A stretch of DNA of 64,000 bases from NCBI GenBank assembly GCA_024138025.1, contig JAMXBD010000367.1, positions 434,001 through 498,000 on the forward strand, given 5' to 3'. The DNA comes from Combretum micranthum. Its lineage: Eukaryota > Streptophyta > Magnoliopsida > Myrtales > Combretaceae. Below the pieces are notes generated by a model. That model did not search any database, was not told the DNA's origin, and worked only from the letters and a program-made list of their open reading frames with translations. Of this stretch, positions 22,593 through 34,705 are shown in pieces. Every line of letters starts with the position of its first letter. Position 1 is the first letter of the stretch. Made by a program: the position numbers and the translations under genes.

Positions 22593-24469
22593 TGTTGGGT
22601 TCTCCCATTATTTGTTTTGATGATAACAAAAAGGATTAAGTGATTATTATCAAATTTATTAAGTGTGCAGTGCTTAATTTATTAAGTATGATGAAAGTTT
22701 TGAGAAAGTATCAAAGTTATGAAAAATATTTTTCAAAAGAGATTCAATTTAGAAAGTAATTCGGAAAGTGTTCGAAAAGTTTTTCAAAGAACAAAGGAAT
22801 ACTCTGAAGGGAACTCAAAAGGTATACATGATGAATATTAAGTGGACAACACTTCTCAGAGAGTAACTCAGAAAGTAGATTTGTTTTCATGAACAAAATC
22901 TACAGATTACGAACAGCAGGTTGTCTTCTTTTATCATTTTGAAGATCCAGCTCCAAAGTTGAATGTATTTGGGTAGTACATTCAAATACATTCCACAAAG
23001 TTGGTTCAAATATCCAGGAGATTTAAGTTTACAAAGGATTAAAGTTTTAAGTTTTGAAAGCAAGTTCAAGTTTATATATTCAAGTTCAAGTTTTTTTTAA
23101 CATGTCTAGGATTTAACTCAGACCTGTCATAAGAAGTTGATCTAATTAAGTTATCTATATAGAAGATATTAAGATCGTGTTTCAACAAAATCAAGGAATT
23201 TAAAATCACGAGAAGTTTAAGGACAGCAAGATACGAGAATGCAAATTTGTTTCAAGATTAAACAGTATTAGAGGATGTTTATTTTTAAGATATCACCAAC
23301 AACGTTCAAGTAACGAAACCTTATCCTCACCATGATGTAATTTACATGAAGTCTAATATCACAACGGGCACACAAAAATGGGATCAAGATCTTCATCAAC
23401 ATTCAACTTTATTTTATCCATTAAAGATATAAACAGATTTGATACAAGAACAGATAAGCATTGTTTGGTTATGATTCCTTTTTTAGCTGGAAGAAGAATT
23501 CAAATAGCAGATCACGTCTAGATTTTGAAGCGCGAAAATCCAGGATAAAGTACAACCATATTTTTTTCATTACTGAATTCAAATAAATAGATCACATTAG
23601 GAACAAAAGTCTTAACATTCAATTCCATCTTATTATTTGGAAGATTTAAAATAATTCAATAGACGTTATCAACAGCAAGGAGAAATACTAGGAACAAAAG
23701 TCTATCCTTTCCTAGCTGCTAGGAGTTGAGAATATATAACAAATAGAGGTTCAAATAAAGATGACATGTGAAAAAAAGAACAAGCTCTCTAAGTTTGCGA
23801 ATTTCCTCAATTTACTTGAGCAAAATACTGTTACCTTATATTATCATTTTCGTACTAAAATTTGAGAGGGTGCTTTATACTCTTTCCTCATGTGAATTTT
23901 GATTACTCTTGAGAGATTATAGAAGAGTGAGAGTAACATTTCTTTCTCTATAGATCAGTAAATAGCTTGACTGAAGCTAAATAGGCTGCGTAGAGGTTTG
24001 AAGTCCATTATATTTGGATAAGTTTGTACCCTCATTTCTTGATTGGATATAGTGGAACATATTGATGTGGAATACCGGGTCCCCAGCTTGGAGCTAGAAG
24101 AGAGGAGTGACACTCAAATCGGAACCTCTATAAATCGATTTTGTACTCTTCTCTTCTTTTATCTTTTTAATTTTGTGCATGTTTACTTATTTGTTTTAGC
24201 TGCACATTAAACTCAAAGACTAAGTCAGAGATAACCGGTAGCTCAACTTTTAAACAATTGCTTAACTCTTGAGAATTCAAGCGAACCTGATTTTATCCGA
24301 ATTGTAATTTATATTATTCGTGATCAAGTTTGATTGTTTACATGTAAGATTATAAGCCATTGTAATTTGATTTACCAAGTTATGTGAATTTGGTTGAATT
24401 TTGAAAAAGGTTAAATTTTTATTAAATAACCAATTTACCTACCTCTTGGTTATTCTTTTGGGACTAACA
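22593..24469 (+). mobile_element. Copia (SIRE-like) solo LTR
   Basis: The sequence starts TGTTGGGTTCTCC followed by gatgataacaaa, and ends with a ctacctcttggtt block and GGGACTAACA. These are the characteristic start and end of SIRE/Maximus-type Copia LTRs. The length is 1877 bp. The 5-bp direct repeat catct flanks it at 22588-22592 and 24470-24474. No internal region or second LTR is present, so it is a solo LTR left by recombination between LTRs. A TATA-like cctctataaatc lies near 24126. Confidence 0.88.
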
Positions 24470-24474
24470 CATCT

Positions 24475-25876
24475 ATTTGAAAACAATAGAAATAAGATGG
24501 TAAAATTACTAGAAAAATGATGAACAAACAAACCTATCTCAATTGATTGTATTTTAACATTCCATGTATATGATATATTCTTAAGTATAAAAAAAAGATA
24601 TATATAGAGGGGAAGGACAATTAGCTATTAAATTGATGTTTATTAAAACATGGTGCTATTACTATTCAACAAGTGGAGGCATGAATGAGAAAATGTGGGA
24701 ATTGTTGTACTTTCAATGGGCTAATAGTTCAATTTACCATTTTTAGGTTTATATACATCTGGAGATGTCATAGCTAAGGAAACCATTCATTCATTCTCTT
24801 AGGTGTAGTAGCCAAAGAGCACCTTTACTTTATTACGTCTATAGTTGTCAAAATAGTGATTTTACTTATATAATTCTACAAGTTTATGATTTTAGGAGGT
24901 TCTTATGAGTTAAATAGTCGATTAAATCGATTTTTTTAGAATTCCATAACTTTAACCAAGTCTATACATATATTTATTAGAATCTTATGTTTTTAACTGT
25001 GCTTACCAATTCCATTAATTTGAGTTAAATAAGCTAAAATATAAAGAATATTATTGCACTTTTACAAGCCCATCAACTATTATGGTACTACATCCTTTAT
25101 TATCATATTCCAATTTTGTTTATACTCTCTCTTTCTTCTTTGTCTGACATTTATCGTCTTTACTCAATTTCAAGCTTTAACTGCAAAGTTTAGAGGAGGA
25201 CTTATGATTCTAATTTTATTTATTAATTAAAAACTTAAGATAAGTTGAAATGTTCAATTCTCCTTTAATTCATAACTCTTTTCAAACAAAATAGCAAAAA
25301 AATAAAAAAAAAAAAGAATTTCCAAGTCTTGCCCTTTTTCTATGCATGTTATCTATTATATTTAAGCCAAAAGCAATCCAATCGTCGCACACTTTTATAT
25401 TGTATCTATTATATATAAGTTAAAAACAATTCATTCATCACACACTTTTATACTATATGGTTTTATATGTTAACTTTATCAATTCCCCTTATTATATATA
25501 TGTTTTACTTAAAAAAAAAAAAACTAATTTACTATAACGTTCATGATTATTGACTAAGCAATGGAATAATTATTGATTTTAAACACTTTTATACTATATA
25601 GTTTTATATGCTAACTTTATCAATTCTCCTTATTATATATATATATATATATATATTTAAAGAAACTAATTTATTATTATATATTTGTTTCCCCTTAAAC
25701 AAACTAATTTATTACAACATTGATGACTATTTACTAAGTAATAGAATAATTATTGATTTTAGATTTATTACAACATTCATGACTATTGACTAAGCAAAAG
25801 AATAATTATTGCTTTTAAATTTGTATAATTTTTTTCTTAAACTCATTTAATTTATTCTTTGTATTTCACTATATAT
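24475..25876. repeat. AT-rich repeats: family E half and a tandem duplication
   Basis: The segment from about 24843 resembles 52015-52260 (ttttac-catacaa-tctac-agtttatgatttta and a following gtttttaa block), so it is a partial copy of dispersed family E. At 25442-25583 and 25584-25760 an imperfect direct repeat of about 140-175 bp occurs, each copy starting cacttttatactatat and ending ataattattgatttta; a shorter third copy follows to 25817. A TA dinucleotide run lies near 25633-25656. No gene. Confidence 0.5.
25872..25876. repeat. Target-site duplication of LARD-like element, left
   Basis: tatat, repeated at 32861-32865 directly after the other LTR. Confidence 0.75.
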
Positions 25877-27205
25877 TGATAAGAGCGTATTAGCCGTATC
25901 AAATTATAAATAATCATACCTCATAGAAATCCAATGACAAGCTTTAAGGAAGTGCACCTATCGATTGCAAAATAGAATTAATATGGATATCGTCCTCTAG
26001 GATTTGGATATCAAGTACTAGTATTACTGTTTCTCTACTATTTATAACCTAATAATTGAGATGATATTATAAATTTTACTTATCTAACTAATAATCCTAA
26101 CAGTTAAATATGAGTGCTTTCAAAGGATGTATTCAACACAAGACCTACCCTTCATCTTGATCCACCCTAAACCCTAATTTCTTATAATAAAATATCGATT
26201 AATGAGTTGTTTATGCTTTGCACTACAAAATCACGCAATTAAATCAATTACTCCCTCAAGTTAATCAATTTCAAAACCTATATAAGATAGTGGAGACCTC
26301 TCCTTCACCAACGCCACATAAGATTGTATTAAAGATCAATATTCCTAAACAAAAATTGAATCTTTATGCAAAAAAACCAAGTTTCCCTAACTTTAGGTGA
26401 AACATGTAATTTTTCTGTTCATGAAGATCTATCTTATTAAATGAAACATCTTTCTATCTAACAAGAATGATACAAGCAATCAATTTTGCATATAAATCAA
26501 TCACAAGACAATTAAAACACATAAATAGATACAAAGGCATAAACTTTTCATAAATCAAAAGCAATTCAAATCATATGGGGATTTAGGGTTTCACAAGAAT
26601 TAAGGCATAAAGATGTACTCCTCCATGTAGTTTACAGTAAAAATAAAAGATTTAGGGAAGTAATCAATAAACATGATATAGCAATAAAACCCTTTTTGAT
26701 ATCTTGTGATTTCTGATGAAGCTCAAGCACTTCTCTTCCTTGAAGCTCTTTATTTTTGCTATCCTAAGATTTTTAGAATGTCTAGGGATGATAATATGAA
26801 AGGTTATGATGGCTATTTATAGATTTGTAACCAATGGAAGTTCTGTATGGCCATGCTTAAGGTTGTGCACCCTGGAGTTTGTTTTTTTCTTCTTGGTTCA
26901 ATTTTTATCCTTCAATTTATGATAGATTGGCACAATTTATGATAGATTTGGTCTTACACCCCAACACTAGTGTCTGCATGGCTATGATGAAGGTTGTGCA
27001 CATATGAAAATCAACTTTTTTTATACTTTGCCAAATCTCGCATTGTTCCTACTTGAATTATCCTTAAATCTTTAAAATATCTTCTTTAAATCCTGAAATC
27101 AAATATTAAGCACTTAAGTATCCCTTTCTTGATAAATTCACATAAAATCCATACAAAAATCATATCCAGTTAATACCACAAATAAGAGTCTTTTGACACT
27201 TATCA
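25877..27205 (-). repeat. LARD-like element LTR (left on this strand)
   Basis: 1329 bp, TG...CA, a direct copy of 31515-32860. In the element's own orientation this is the 3' LTR. A TATA-like ctataaatag reads on the minus strand near 26815. Confidence 0.85.
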
Positions 27206-29525
27206 AACTTCCCCACACTTAATCATTTGCTTGTCTTCAAGCAAACAAAATGAGGACAAAAGAATCAATCATCAATTATACTCATTAACAAATATCATAT
27301 CATAAGTAGGATTCTTTAATTCAACTAAACCAAAGTGACTCATTAGTTCTTACCGCTCAAACTTACCATAATTGTACTTGTACTTGGCATACTACGGTTA
27401 AATGTTTTAAATTAATCTTAGTAAATCAAATTATTACCCTCACCATTTAATAATTACTTCCAAAGACATAAAAGAAACACAAAGTCAACAAAGCAAAAGT
27501 GACTTGGTTACATCTCACCATTTACTAAAGAGCATATAAACCGTCTAACTGCCTCTTTAAGCACAACAACTTAGAGTGAAAGTATATGGCATCCATCATT
27601 CCCCTAGATTTTTTTTTCTTCTTTGATTAAAATCTCTCAAAAAATTCTTTCAACAGCCTTTAGAGGGACGGGTTTTAGCCCGCACCTTTTCCTTTTCTCT
27701 AGACAGGTTTTTTCCCGCTTCTTCTCAGCTCAGTTTTTTTTTTTTTTCAATTGAGTATAAGAAGCTTATAAAGTCAATAGCAGGGTCAGACTTCACTCTT
27801 CTTAGGGACTAAAGATCGCCCATACTGACTAAGCTTTTTATATCATCAATTTAGCATAACAATTGATTGATTTTCAAAAAGATTATTCAAGAAGAATCAC
27901 TAAGTGATTGATTTCATATGCACCTTTCACAAAGGTTAGAAGGGCCCTCAAAGTTTTTGAAAAGAAAACATACTAACTAACAAGCTTAGAAACACAACCA
28001 TTTAACTTTAAATTAAGGACTTCGACCTCTTCCACAACTCTAAATTCAACCATAAAATAGCAAGTAAATTTGCTCCATTTAGATTTTATCATAAAACTTT
28101 AACTAAGTATACTAAGTTCAAAATAGGTGAGTAAGGCATAAAAAGTCACTATACTTTTATCGTTTGAATGCTAATCATGAATGAATGAGTATAATTTCAA
28201 GATTCTTTTAAAAATATATCAATCTTAAAGCTCAATTGCAAACTTACAAGTGAGGGAATTTTGATCAACAAGTGCATAAAAAATAAGTAAATCAAGACAC
28301 AAATTTTTCTTTCCAAAAATCCCTTTCCCACACTTATCTAAGACATTGTCTCTAATGTCTTCCCAATCATACACAATCAAGGAAAAAGGGAAAAGAAAGA
28401 AAATTAAGAAAAAGGACACTAGAACTTCCCTAGATTTTCAAGATATCAGTAACAAGCATCCATATCTGATAAGTGAGAATGAAGTGCATCATCATCAGCT
28501 ATCTTGTGAACCTATCAACAAAAGTTCATGCTGCAAAAGTCCTTAAGAGAAAAACAAAACCAAAAACTAAAAAGAAAAATAGAAGCTAGTCTATCGTAGT
28601 CTAGAAAATCAAATCAAACATCCAACATATCAAGTCTTAAGGGAGGAGAAAGAAACAACAAATATATATAGGGGAAAAAATTACACCATCTCAAGCTCGT
28701 GCATGATCGTGCTTAGGCCTATGCAGAGATCAAAAAATCAACTCGAAAGCCTTTGTTTGGGTGCACTAGAGTGCGCTACCTCCTGCACGCCCATGTTGGG
28801 GGTCGGGCAGGGTTCAAAAAGTTGATCGAGAACTATTTCCATGAAAATCAATTGAGCACTACCTTCTACAAAACTATAATTTATGTTGTGCAAGGTCCAA
28901 AATATTGTCCAGAAGCTTCTCTACTTATGTGCCTCCCTTCTAGTACTGCTTATGCTTAAGTTTGTGTAGGTACTAAAAAATTAGATAAAAACTCCAAGCT
29001 AATCAACCATGTTTTAGTTCAGTGTATACCTTGCCAAGAATGAAAGATTATGAAAGATACATACCTAGCACACTTAGAAATGATAGCTGGAAGTTTCCTA
29101 CTTATTATTGGTGCTTCCCCACACTTAAAAACAACTCTTACTCCCTTTAAATAAGCTCAATTACTTCCCAAAAAATCTGCAATTTTGATAGCAATAAAGT
29201 CTTAGGATAGTGAAAACAAAAGCAAAACAAAAGGAACTTTACATACTTAAGTTAGTCATAGATTGCCTCCCAAGAAGTGCACTTTTTTTAACATCGTTGA
29301 CTCAGCATTTGGTGTTAACCTTTCCACCAGGATTCCATGGGAATGTGTCCCACTCCCATATGTCTAAAGTCAATAAAGGGAATTCCTTTCTTATTCTTAT
29401 GCTAATTTTTTTAAGTTCAATTCCCTTGTTCTAAAAAACTATGGGCTTTTGTTAGGGAGCAAATTTATAAATCAGTGTTGACTCAAACTCTATAATATAA
29501 CCGTTAGGCTCTAAGCACACCGCAT
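27206..29525 (-). other. LARD-like interior, 3' part
   Basis: No conserved coding sequence. Short frames (for example 28225-28419, 28753-28959) match nothing recognised. On the minus strand the polypurine tract abuts 27205. A gattgcctcccaagaagtgc motif at about 29262 is, from memory, common in the non-coding interior of plant LARDs. Confidence 0.5.
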
Positions 29526-30444
29526 GTAAGAGTTGTACTATGGGCTGTAGGTGGAGGCTTATATGTATGTAAAAAGGGTGAAGCCTCACCCATGTGGGAT
29601 ATCTCTCACGCTGTGAGTACTGGGGGGGGAGAATGCCTTAAAGATTATAGGCGGCCAAACCCTAGGAAAGCAGTAACGCTGGAGACCCCATGTGTTACCA
29701 GCTCCACCCTTTTTACATACATATAAGCCTCCACCTACAGCCCATAGGTGGAGGCTTATATGTAAAAAGGGTGGAGCTGGTAACACATGGGGTCTCCAGC
29801 GTTACTGCTTTCCTAGGGTTTGGCCGCCTATAATCTTTAAGGCATTCTCCCCCCCCAGTACTCACAGCGTGAGAGATATCCCACATGGGTGAGGCTTCAC
29901 CCTTTTTACATACATATAAGCCTCCACCTACAGCCCATAGTACAACTCTTACAGACATGATCGTAAGAGTTGTACTATGGGCTGTAGGTGGAGGCTTATA
30001 TGTATGTAAAAAGGGTGGAGCTGGTAACACATGGGGTCTCCAGCGTTACTGCTTTCCTAGGGTTTGGCCGCCTATAATCTTTAAGGCATTCTCCCCCCCC
30101 CCCCAGTACTCACAGCGTGAGAGATATCCCACATGGGTGAGGCTCCACCCTTTTTACACAATAAACCTCCACCTACAGCCCATAGTACAACTCTTACGAT
30201 CATGTCTGTAAGAGTTGTACTATGGGCTGTAGGTGGAGGCTTATATGTATGTAAAAAGGGTGAGCTCACCCATGTGGGATATCTCTCACGCTGTGAGTAC
30301 CGGGGGGGGGGGGGGGAGAATGCCTTAAAGATTATAGGCGGCCAAACCCTAGGAAAGCAGTAACGCTGGAGACCCCATGTGTTACCAGTCTCCCTTTTTA
30401 CATACATATAAGCCTCCACCTACAGCCCATAGTACAACTCTTAC
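29526..30444. repeat. Cluster of four alternately inverted repeat units
   Basis: One unit of about 235 bp runs from gtaagagttgtactatgg to its inverted end. It is present as U1 (29526 to about 29747, +), U2 (to 29954, -), U3 (29965-30199, -) and U4 (30210-30444, +). U1 and U2 are fused head to head with their inner ends missing. U2/U3 and U3/U4 are separated by 10 bp: agacatgatc in one case and its exact reverse complement gatcatgtct in the other. The flanks carry accgcat at 29519-29525 and 30445-30451. Each unit contains a poly-G/C tract whose length varies from copy to copy (about 8 to 15). All units are nearly identical. It looks like a MITE-type element amplified in place. The open frames across it only reflect the repeats. 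Confidence 0.88.
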
Positions 30445-30734
30445 ACCGCATAAGGTTCATCAACTCCTAAACACTTAATTAACTCAATACATGGAGAGAA
30501 ATCAATATCTTCAATTTCCATCTATTATTCAATCTCTCCAAACATCTGTTCTTTTAGGGTAACTTAAGGAATGTCCTCTAGATCTGTGTCATCAAAGATT
30601 AGAGTACTAGGGAAAGGATTAGGATATAACACCTTACTCTCCTCACAATCATCTTTTTCCTTTGCAGACTCTAACTCTGTTCAGATCTAACCTATGATCT
30701 TTAATTTCATTTTCCTTCTCCACCAATTCATCCT

Positions 30735-31337
30735 TCACTTTTGTTGACTCCTCAAGTCGTATAATTGGCTTTTAATTATCTCCTTATTTACTTTCTCATG
30801 TCTCCCAATAATTTTTAAAGATTCAATCAACCTAGATACCCACTCTTGGGATGGTCCTGGAAGAGTAGCCAATTCTTCTAAGCTTATGAGTTTGTAAATA
30901 TCAGGAGTACAAAATTTCCATGAATTAGCTTCAAAAAGTGCGTACATCATCTTATCAAACAAATCTATGTTATCATATCTTGAGTCAATGATGCTTTCAA
31001 AGATAGATTTTTCCTTAAATTTTCTTTTTTCAATATGGCTTTAAGACAAGGATGATGTGGTCAATGTGGCTTGAGTATGGTTATTATGTAAGTCTTGAGA
31101 AAAATGTGAGACAAGTCTCTCACTTTGACATTCAAAGGTCTAATGTCTACTACCACACTCCCTAGAAATCATATCATTAAGAGTCATAAGGTCAATATCT
31201 AGAAAATCTTGATAAGAAGCAAAAGGGAATAATGAATTTGTATGACATGAGTTAGAGGGATGATAATATGGATTAAGGCATTTATAAGACTCATGAGCAC
31301 CTCTACAATACAAGCATATAAACCGTAAGAAATTCAT
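30735..31337 (-). pseudogene. Remnant gag-like frames in the LARD-like element
   Basis: The minus-strand frame 31337-31140 contains CLYCRGAHESYKC, a C-x2-C-x4-H-x3-C-like knuckle close to, but shorter than, the retroviral-type CCHC. The frame 30962-30735 encodes a helical 75-residue stretch of no known family. Both lie just after the primer-binding site in the element's orientation, where gag would be. They are probably leftovers of gag. Confidence 0.35.
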
Positions 31338-31493
31338 AGTTCATAAAATCATGAAAACTCAAGAACACATTCAATCAAAACAAATTACCCCAAAAAGCAT
31401 AAAAGAAAAAAGGTTAAAGTAGTAGATATTAAAGCATTTCCTAGAATCGGCTTACCAGATCGCTGGTTTCCCAAGGATTGGCTTTCTAGATCC

Positions 31494-31512
31494 TTGACAG
31501 CAGCGCCAAAAA
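31494..31512 (-). other. Primer-binding site of LARD-like element
   Basis: On the minus strand the sequence directly after the LTR reads about TTTGGCGCTGCTGTCAAGG. Plant Ty3/gypsy elements that use tRNA-Asp carry a similar TGGCGCCG-TGxCxGGGA site. A few bases differ, in keeping with age. Confidence 0.55.
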
Positions 31513-31514
31513 CT

Positions 31515-32860
31515 TGATAAGAGCGTATCAATCTTATCAAATTATAAATAATAAAACCTAATAGAAATCCAACAATAAGCTCTAAGGCAATGCACCTATC
31601 GATTGTGGAATAAAATTAATACGGATGTCGTCCTTTAGGGTCTGGATATCAAGTACCAGTATTATTGTTTCTCTACTATTTAACCTAATAATTGAGATGA
31701 TAACATAAATTTTGGTTATCTAACTAATAACCCTAATAGTTAAATATGAGTGCTTTCAAAGGATATATTCAATCACAAGACCCACCCTTCATCTTGATCC
31801 ACCATAAACCCTAATTTCTTATAATAAAGTATCGATTAATGAGTTGTTTACACTTTACACTGTAGAATCACACAATTAAATCAATTACTCCCTCGAGTTA
31901 ATCAATTCCTACCCTATATGAGATAGTGGAGACCTCTTCCTCACCAGTGCCACATAAGATTGCATTAAAGAACAAGATACCTAAACAAAGCTTGAATCTT
32001 TATGCAGAAAACCAAAGTTTCCCTACCTCTAGGTGAAACATGTAATTTTTATATTCATGAGGATCGATCTTATTAGATGAAACATCTTTCTATCTAACAA
32101 GAATCATGCAAGCAATCAATTTTGCACACAAATCAATCACAAGATAATTAACACATATGAATAGATACAAAAGCATAACTTTTCATAAATAAAAAGTAAT
32201 TCAAACCATATGGGATTTAAGGTTTCACAAGAATTAAGGCATAAAGATCTACTCCTCCATGGAGTTCACAATAAAAATAGAAGATCTAGAGAAGTAATCA
32301 ATAAACATGATATAGCAATAAAACCTTTTTTGATATCTTGTGATTTCTGATGAAGCTCAAGCACTTCTCCTCCTTGAAGCTCTTTATTTTTTTTTCTCCT
32401 AAGGTTTTTAGAATGTCTAGGGATGATAATATGAAAGGTTAGGATGGTTGTTTATAGATCTATAACCGATGGAAGTTTTGCATGGCCATGCTCGAGATTG
32501 TGCACCCTGGAGTATGTTTTTTTCTTTTTGGTTCAATTTCTTTCCTTCAACACAACTCTCTACACTACTTGTGCAGTAGTTAGGGCACAATTTATGATAG
32601 ATTTGGTCTTACACCCCAACACTAGTGTCTACATGGCCATGATGAAGGTTGTGCACACGTGAAAATCAATATTTTTTATACTTTGCCAAATCTTACATTG
32701 TTCCTACTTGAATTATCTTTAAATCTTTAAAATATCTTCTTTAAACCCTGAAATCAAATATTAAGCACTTAAGTATCCTTTTCTTGATAAATTCACATAG
32801 AATCCATGTAAAAATCATATTCAGTGAATACTACAAATAAGGATCTTTTGACACTTATCA
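31515..32860 (-). repeat. LARD-like element LTR (right on this strand)
   Basis: 1346 bp, the 5' LTR in the element's own orientation. Compared with the other LTR it carries many point differences and a short inserted segment near 32540-32590. Confidence 0.85.
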
Positions 32861-32870
32861 TATATTTATA

Positions 32871-33257
32871 GGTAAATTACACTAGAAGATCACAAAATTT
32901 GGGGGTAAGTTTATTTTAGGACACAACGTTTTAAAAAGTTCAAAAGAAGTCACGACTTTTAGCGAATAAGTTCATTTTAGGTTACAATATTTAGAGGTAA
33001 GTTCATTTTAGGTCACAACGTTTAAAGAAGTAGGTCAATTAATGTTACTACTGCCACGTATCAACAAGAGAAATATTTAATTAAAACTTAAAAAACCCTT
33101 CTTTTAGGACTCTATTGACACGTATCAATATAGAAATACTTAATTAAATCTGATAAGGCACTTTTTAAAACGTTATAATCTCTCTTAAACTTTTTGAAAC
33201 GTTGTGACTTAAAATAAATTTACCCCTAAACTTGTGACATTTTGATGTAATTCATCC
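32871..33257. mobile_element. Foldback MITE (MULE-type target duplication)
   Basis: The 387-bp segment begins ggtaaattacac and ends with the inverted gatgtaattcatcc; inverted similarity continues inward for over 70 bp (ttattttaggacacaacg against its reverse complement). It is flanked by tatatttata at 32861-32870 and 33259-33268, or 11 bp if one more base is counted. It has no coding capacity. It sits 10 bp outside the LARD-like element, and its left duplication includes that element's own 5-bp duplication. Confidence 0.75.
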
Positions 33258-33268
33258 ATATATTTATA

Positions 33269-33668
33269 ACACAAAACCACTTTTATCAACTTCTACCAAT
33301 GATTCTTCCATCTCTACATGCAGGTGGTGCTATCTCTTTTAACTACTCTCTTCTTGTAACTACCACCTTGACCCATATAAATAAATTTGTTAAAGATATA
33401 TATACAACAAGTGTCACTAATGAAATATGCAGATAATTTTGAATAAAGAAGACCATCACTAGTATCGAGATCTAGATTATGAAATGAAAGTGAGAAAGGA
33501 ATCCACCGCTACGGATCAAAATGGCTACCTAGGAGTTTGAATTGTTTGATATAAAATTTAGGTTGTTATACTATATTTTATTTTAACCATACTAAAAATT
33601 ATGTATGACATAGAGAAAAAGAATATATTGTTTCCTATTGCTTATTGCTTACTTTCTCTCCATAAGTA
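33269..33668. other. Intergenic spacer
   Basis: About 400 bp of AT-rich sequence between the foldback and long LTR copy C. Nothing recognised. Confidence 0.5.
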
Positions 33669-34700
33669 TGTAATGACCTATAAACCCCTAGATTTTATGT
33701 TAATCTTATAATAAAACCTTAGAATCGGTAGTCAAACCAAAACCCTAAAGTCAACTAGATCAACAATAATCCCTAGTGAATTTAGATCCAGCAATCCTGC
33801 GAGTGAAACCCTAAAATAGTAAAAGTAAGATATCTTTAGATTATAGTCTCAAATAATGTCATATAACCTAAAAAAATCATATTCGTAAAAAATTAGCTCG
33901 TTTCAAACTCAAACATGATTAGTTTTTAAAAGCAGAATCCTACCGTGCAAAACGGTAAAAATATTTCAATAACATATTTAGACTCATAATGAGATGAACA
34001 ACCGTAAAATATCAGTTATAAAATTTTTCGGCTTCTAAAAATATCAGATATAGCTTGTTTACGCGTATTTTTCTTACTATCAGTATTTTATTTGTCTAGT
34101 CTACTATTCATTTACTATTCACTACTATTTCTCTATCTATACTTTTTCTTACAACTTACTTTTTACATCTTATATACTTATTTTTACATTTTTCATTTCT
34201 AATGCAACTTTTTACATAATTTCTCTTACACTTTATTTACTTTTATTTACCAAAATTAATTTTTAATCTCTCTCTTCCTCTTTTACTCTCTTGGTCGGCG
34301 CTACCTCCCCTTCTCTCTCTCTCTCTCTCTCAATTTTCGTTTCTTTCTCACTTATTTTATTACATCTAATTACCCTCAACATTTCTCTATAAAATGCCAC
34401 ATCTCCCTCCATTTCCTTCACACATCTCTTTTTACACACTGAAACTCAACTAAAATCACTTCCCAACTTTCTTCTCTACAATTTCCCCTTAAACATACTC
34501 TTTCCATCCATTTTCTTTAGGAAAAATACTAAACACATCATCCATTTGTTTCTTTCAACTTCAATACTTCATCAACCTTAGATAAAAATTCTAAACCTCT
34601 CTTTTGTTCATAAGATATAACATGAATAATATGTATGTTTTGATTCTATATAAACCCCCATGATACTAATACTAGAGAATAAAATCATGAAAAATAAAAT

Positions 34701-34705
34701 GTTAT
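34701..34705. repeat. Target-site duplication of copy B, left
   Basis: gttat, repeated at 38195-38199. Confidence 0.85.

Larger units (their letters stand above)
25877..32860 (-). mobile_element. Non-coding LTR retrotransposon (LARD-like), minus orientation
   Basis: Two direct LTRs, 25877-27205 and 31515-32860, both start TGATAAGAGCGTA and end GACACTTATCA, and the element is flanked by tatat. On the minus strand the interior begins with TTTGGCGCTGCTGTCAAGGA next to the 31515 LTR, resembling a tRNA-Asp-type primer-binding site. It ends with a purine tract (gtgtggggaagtt) before the 27205 LTR, so the element reads right to left. The 4.3 kb interior has no long open frame; a zinc-knuckle-like fragment remains at 31140-31337. 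The LTRs differ at roughly one base in seven to ten where I compared them, so this is an old insertion. Placement near the Athila/Tat group is inference from the primer site. Confidence 0.85.

Noticed and set aside
29586..30419. Several overlapping frames of 66-112 codons sharing the same peptide
   Set aside because: All are translations of the inverted repeat units on both strands; they are not genes.
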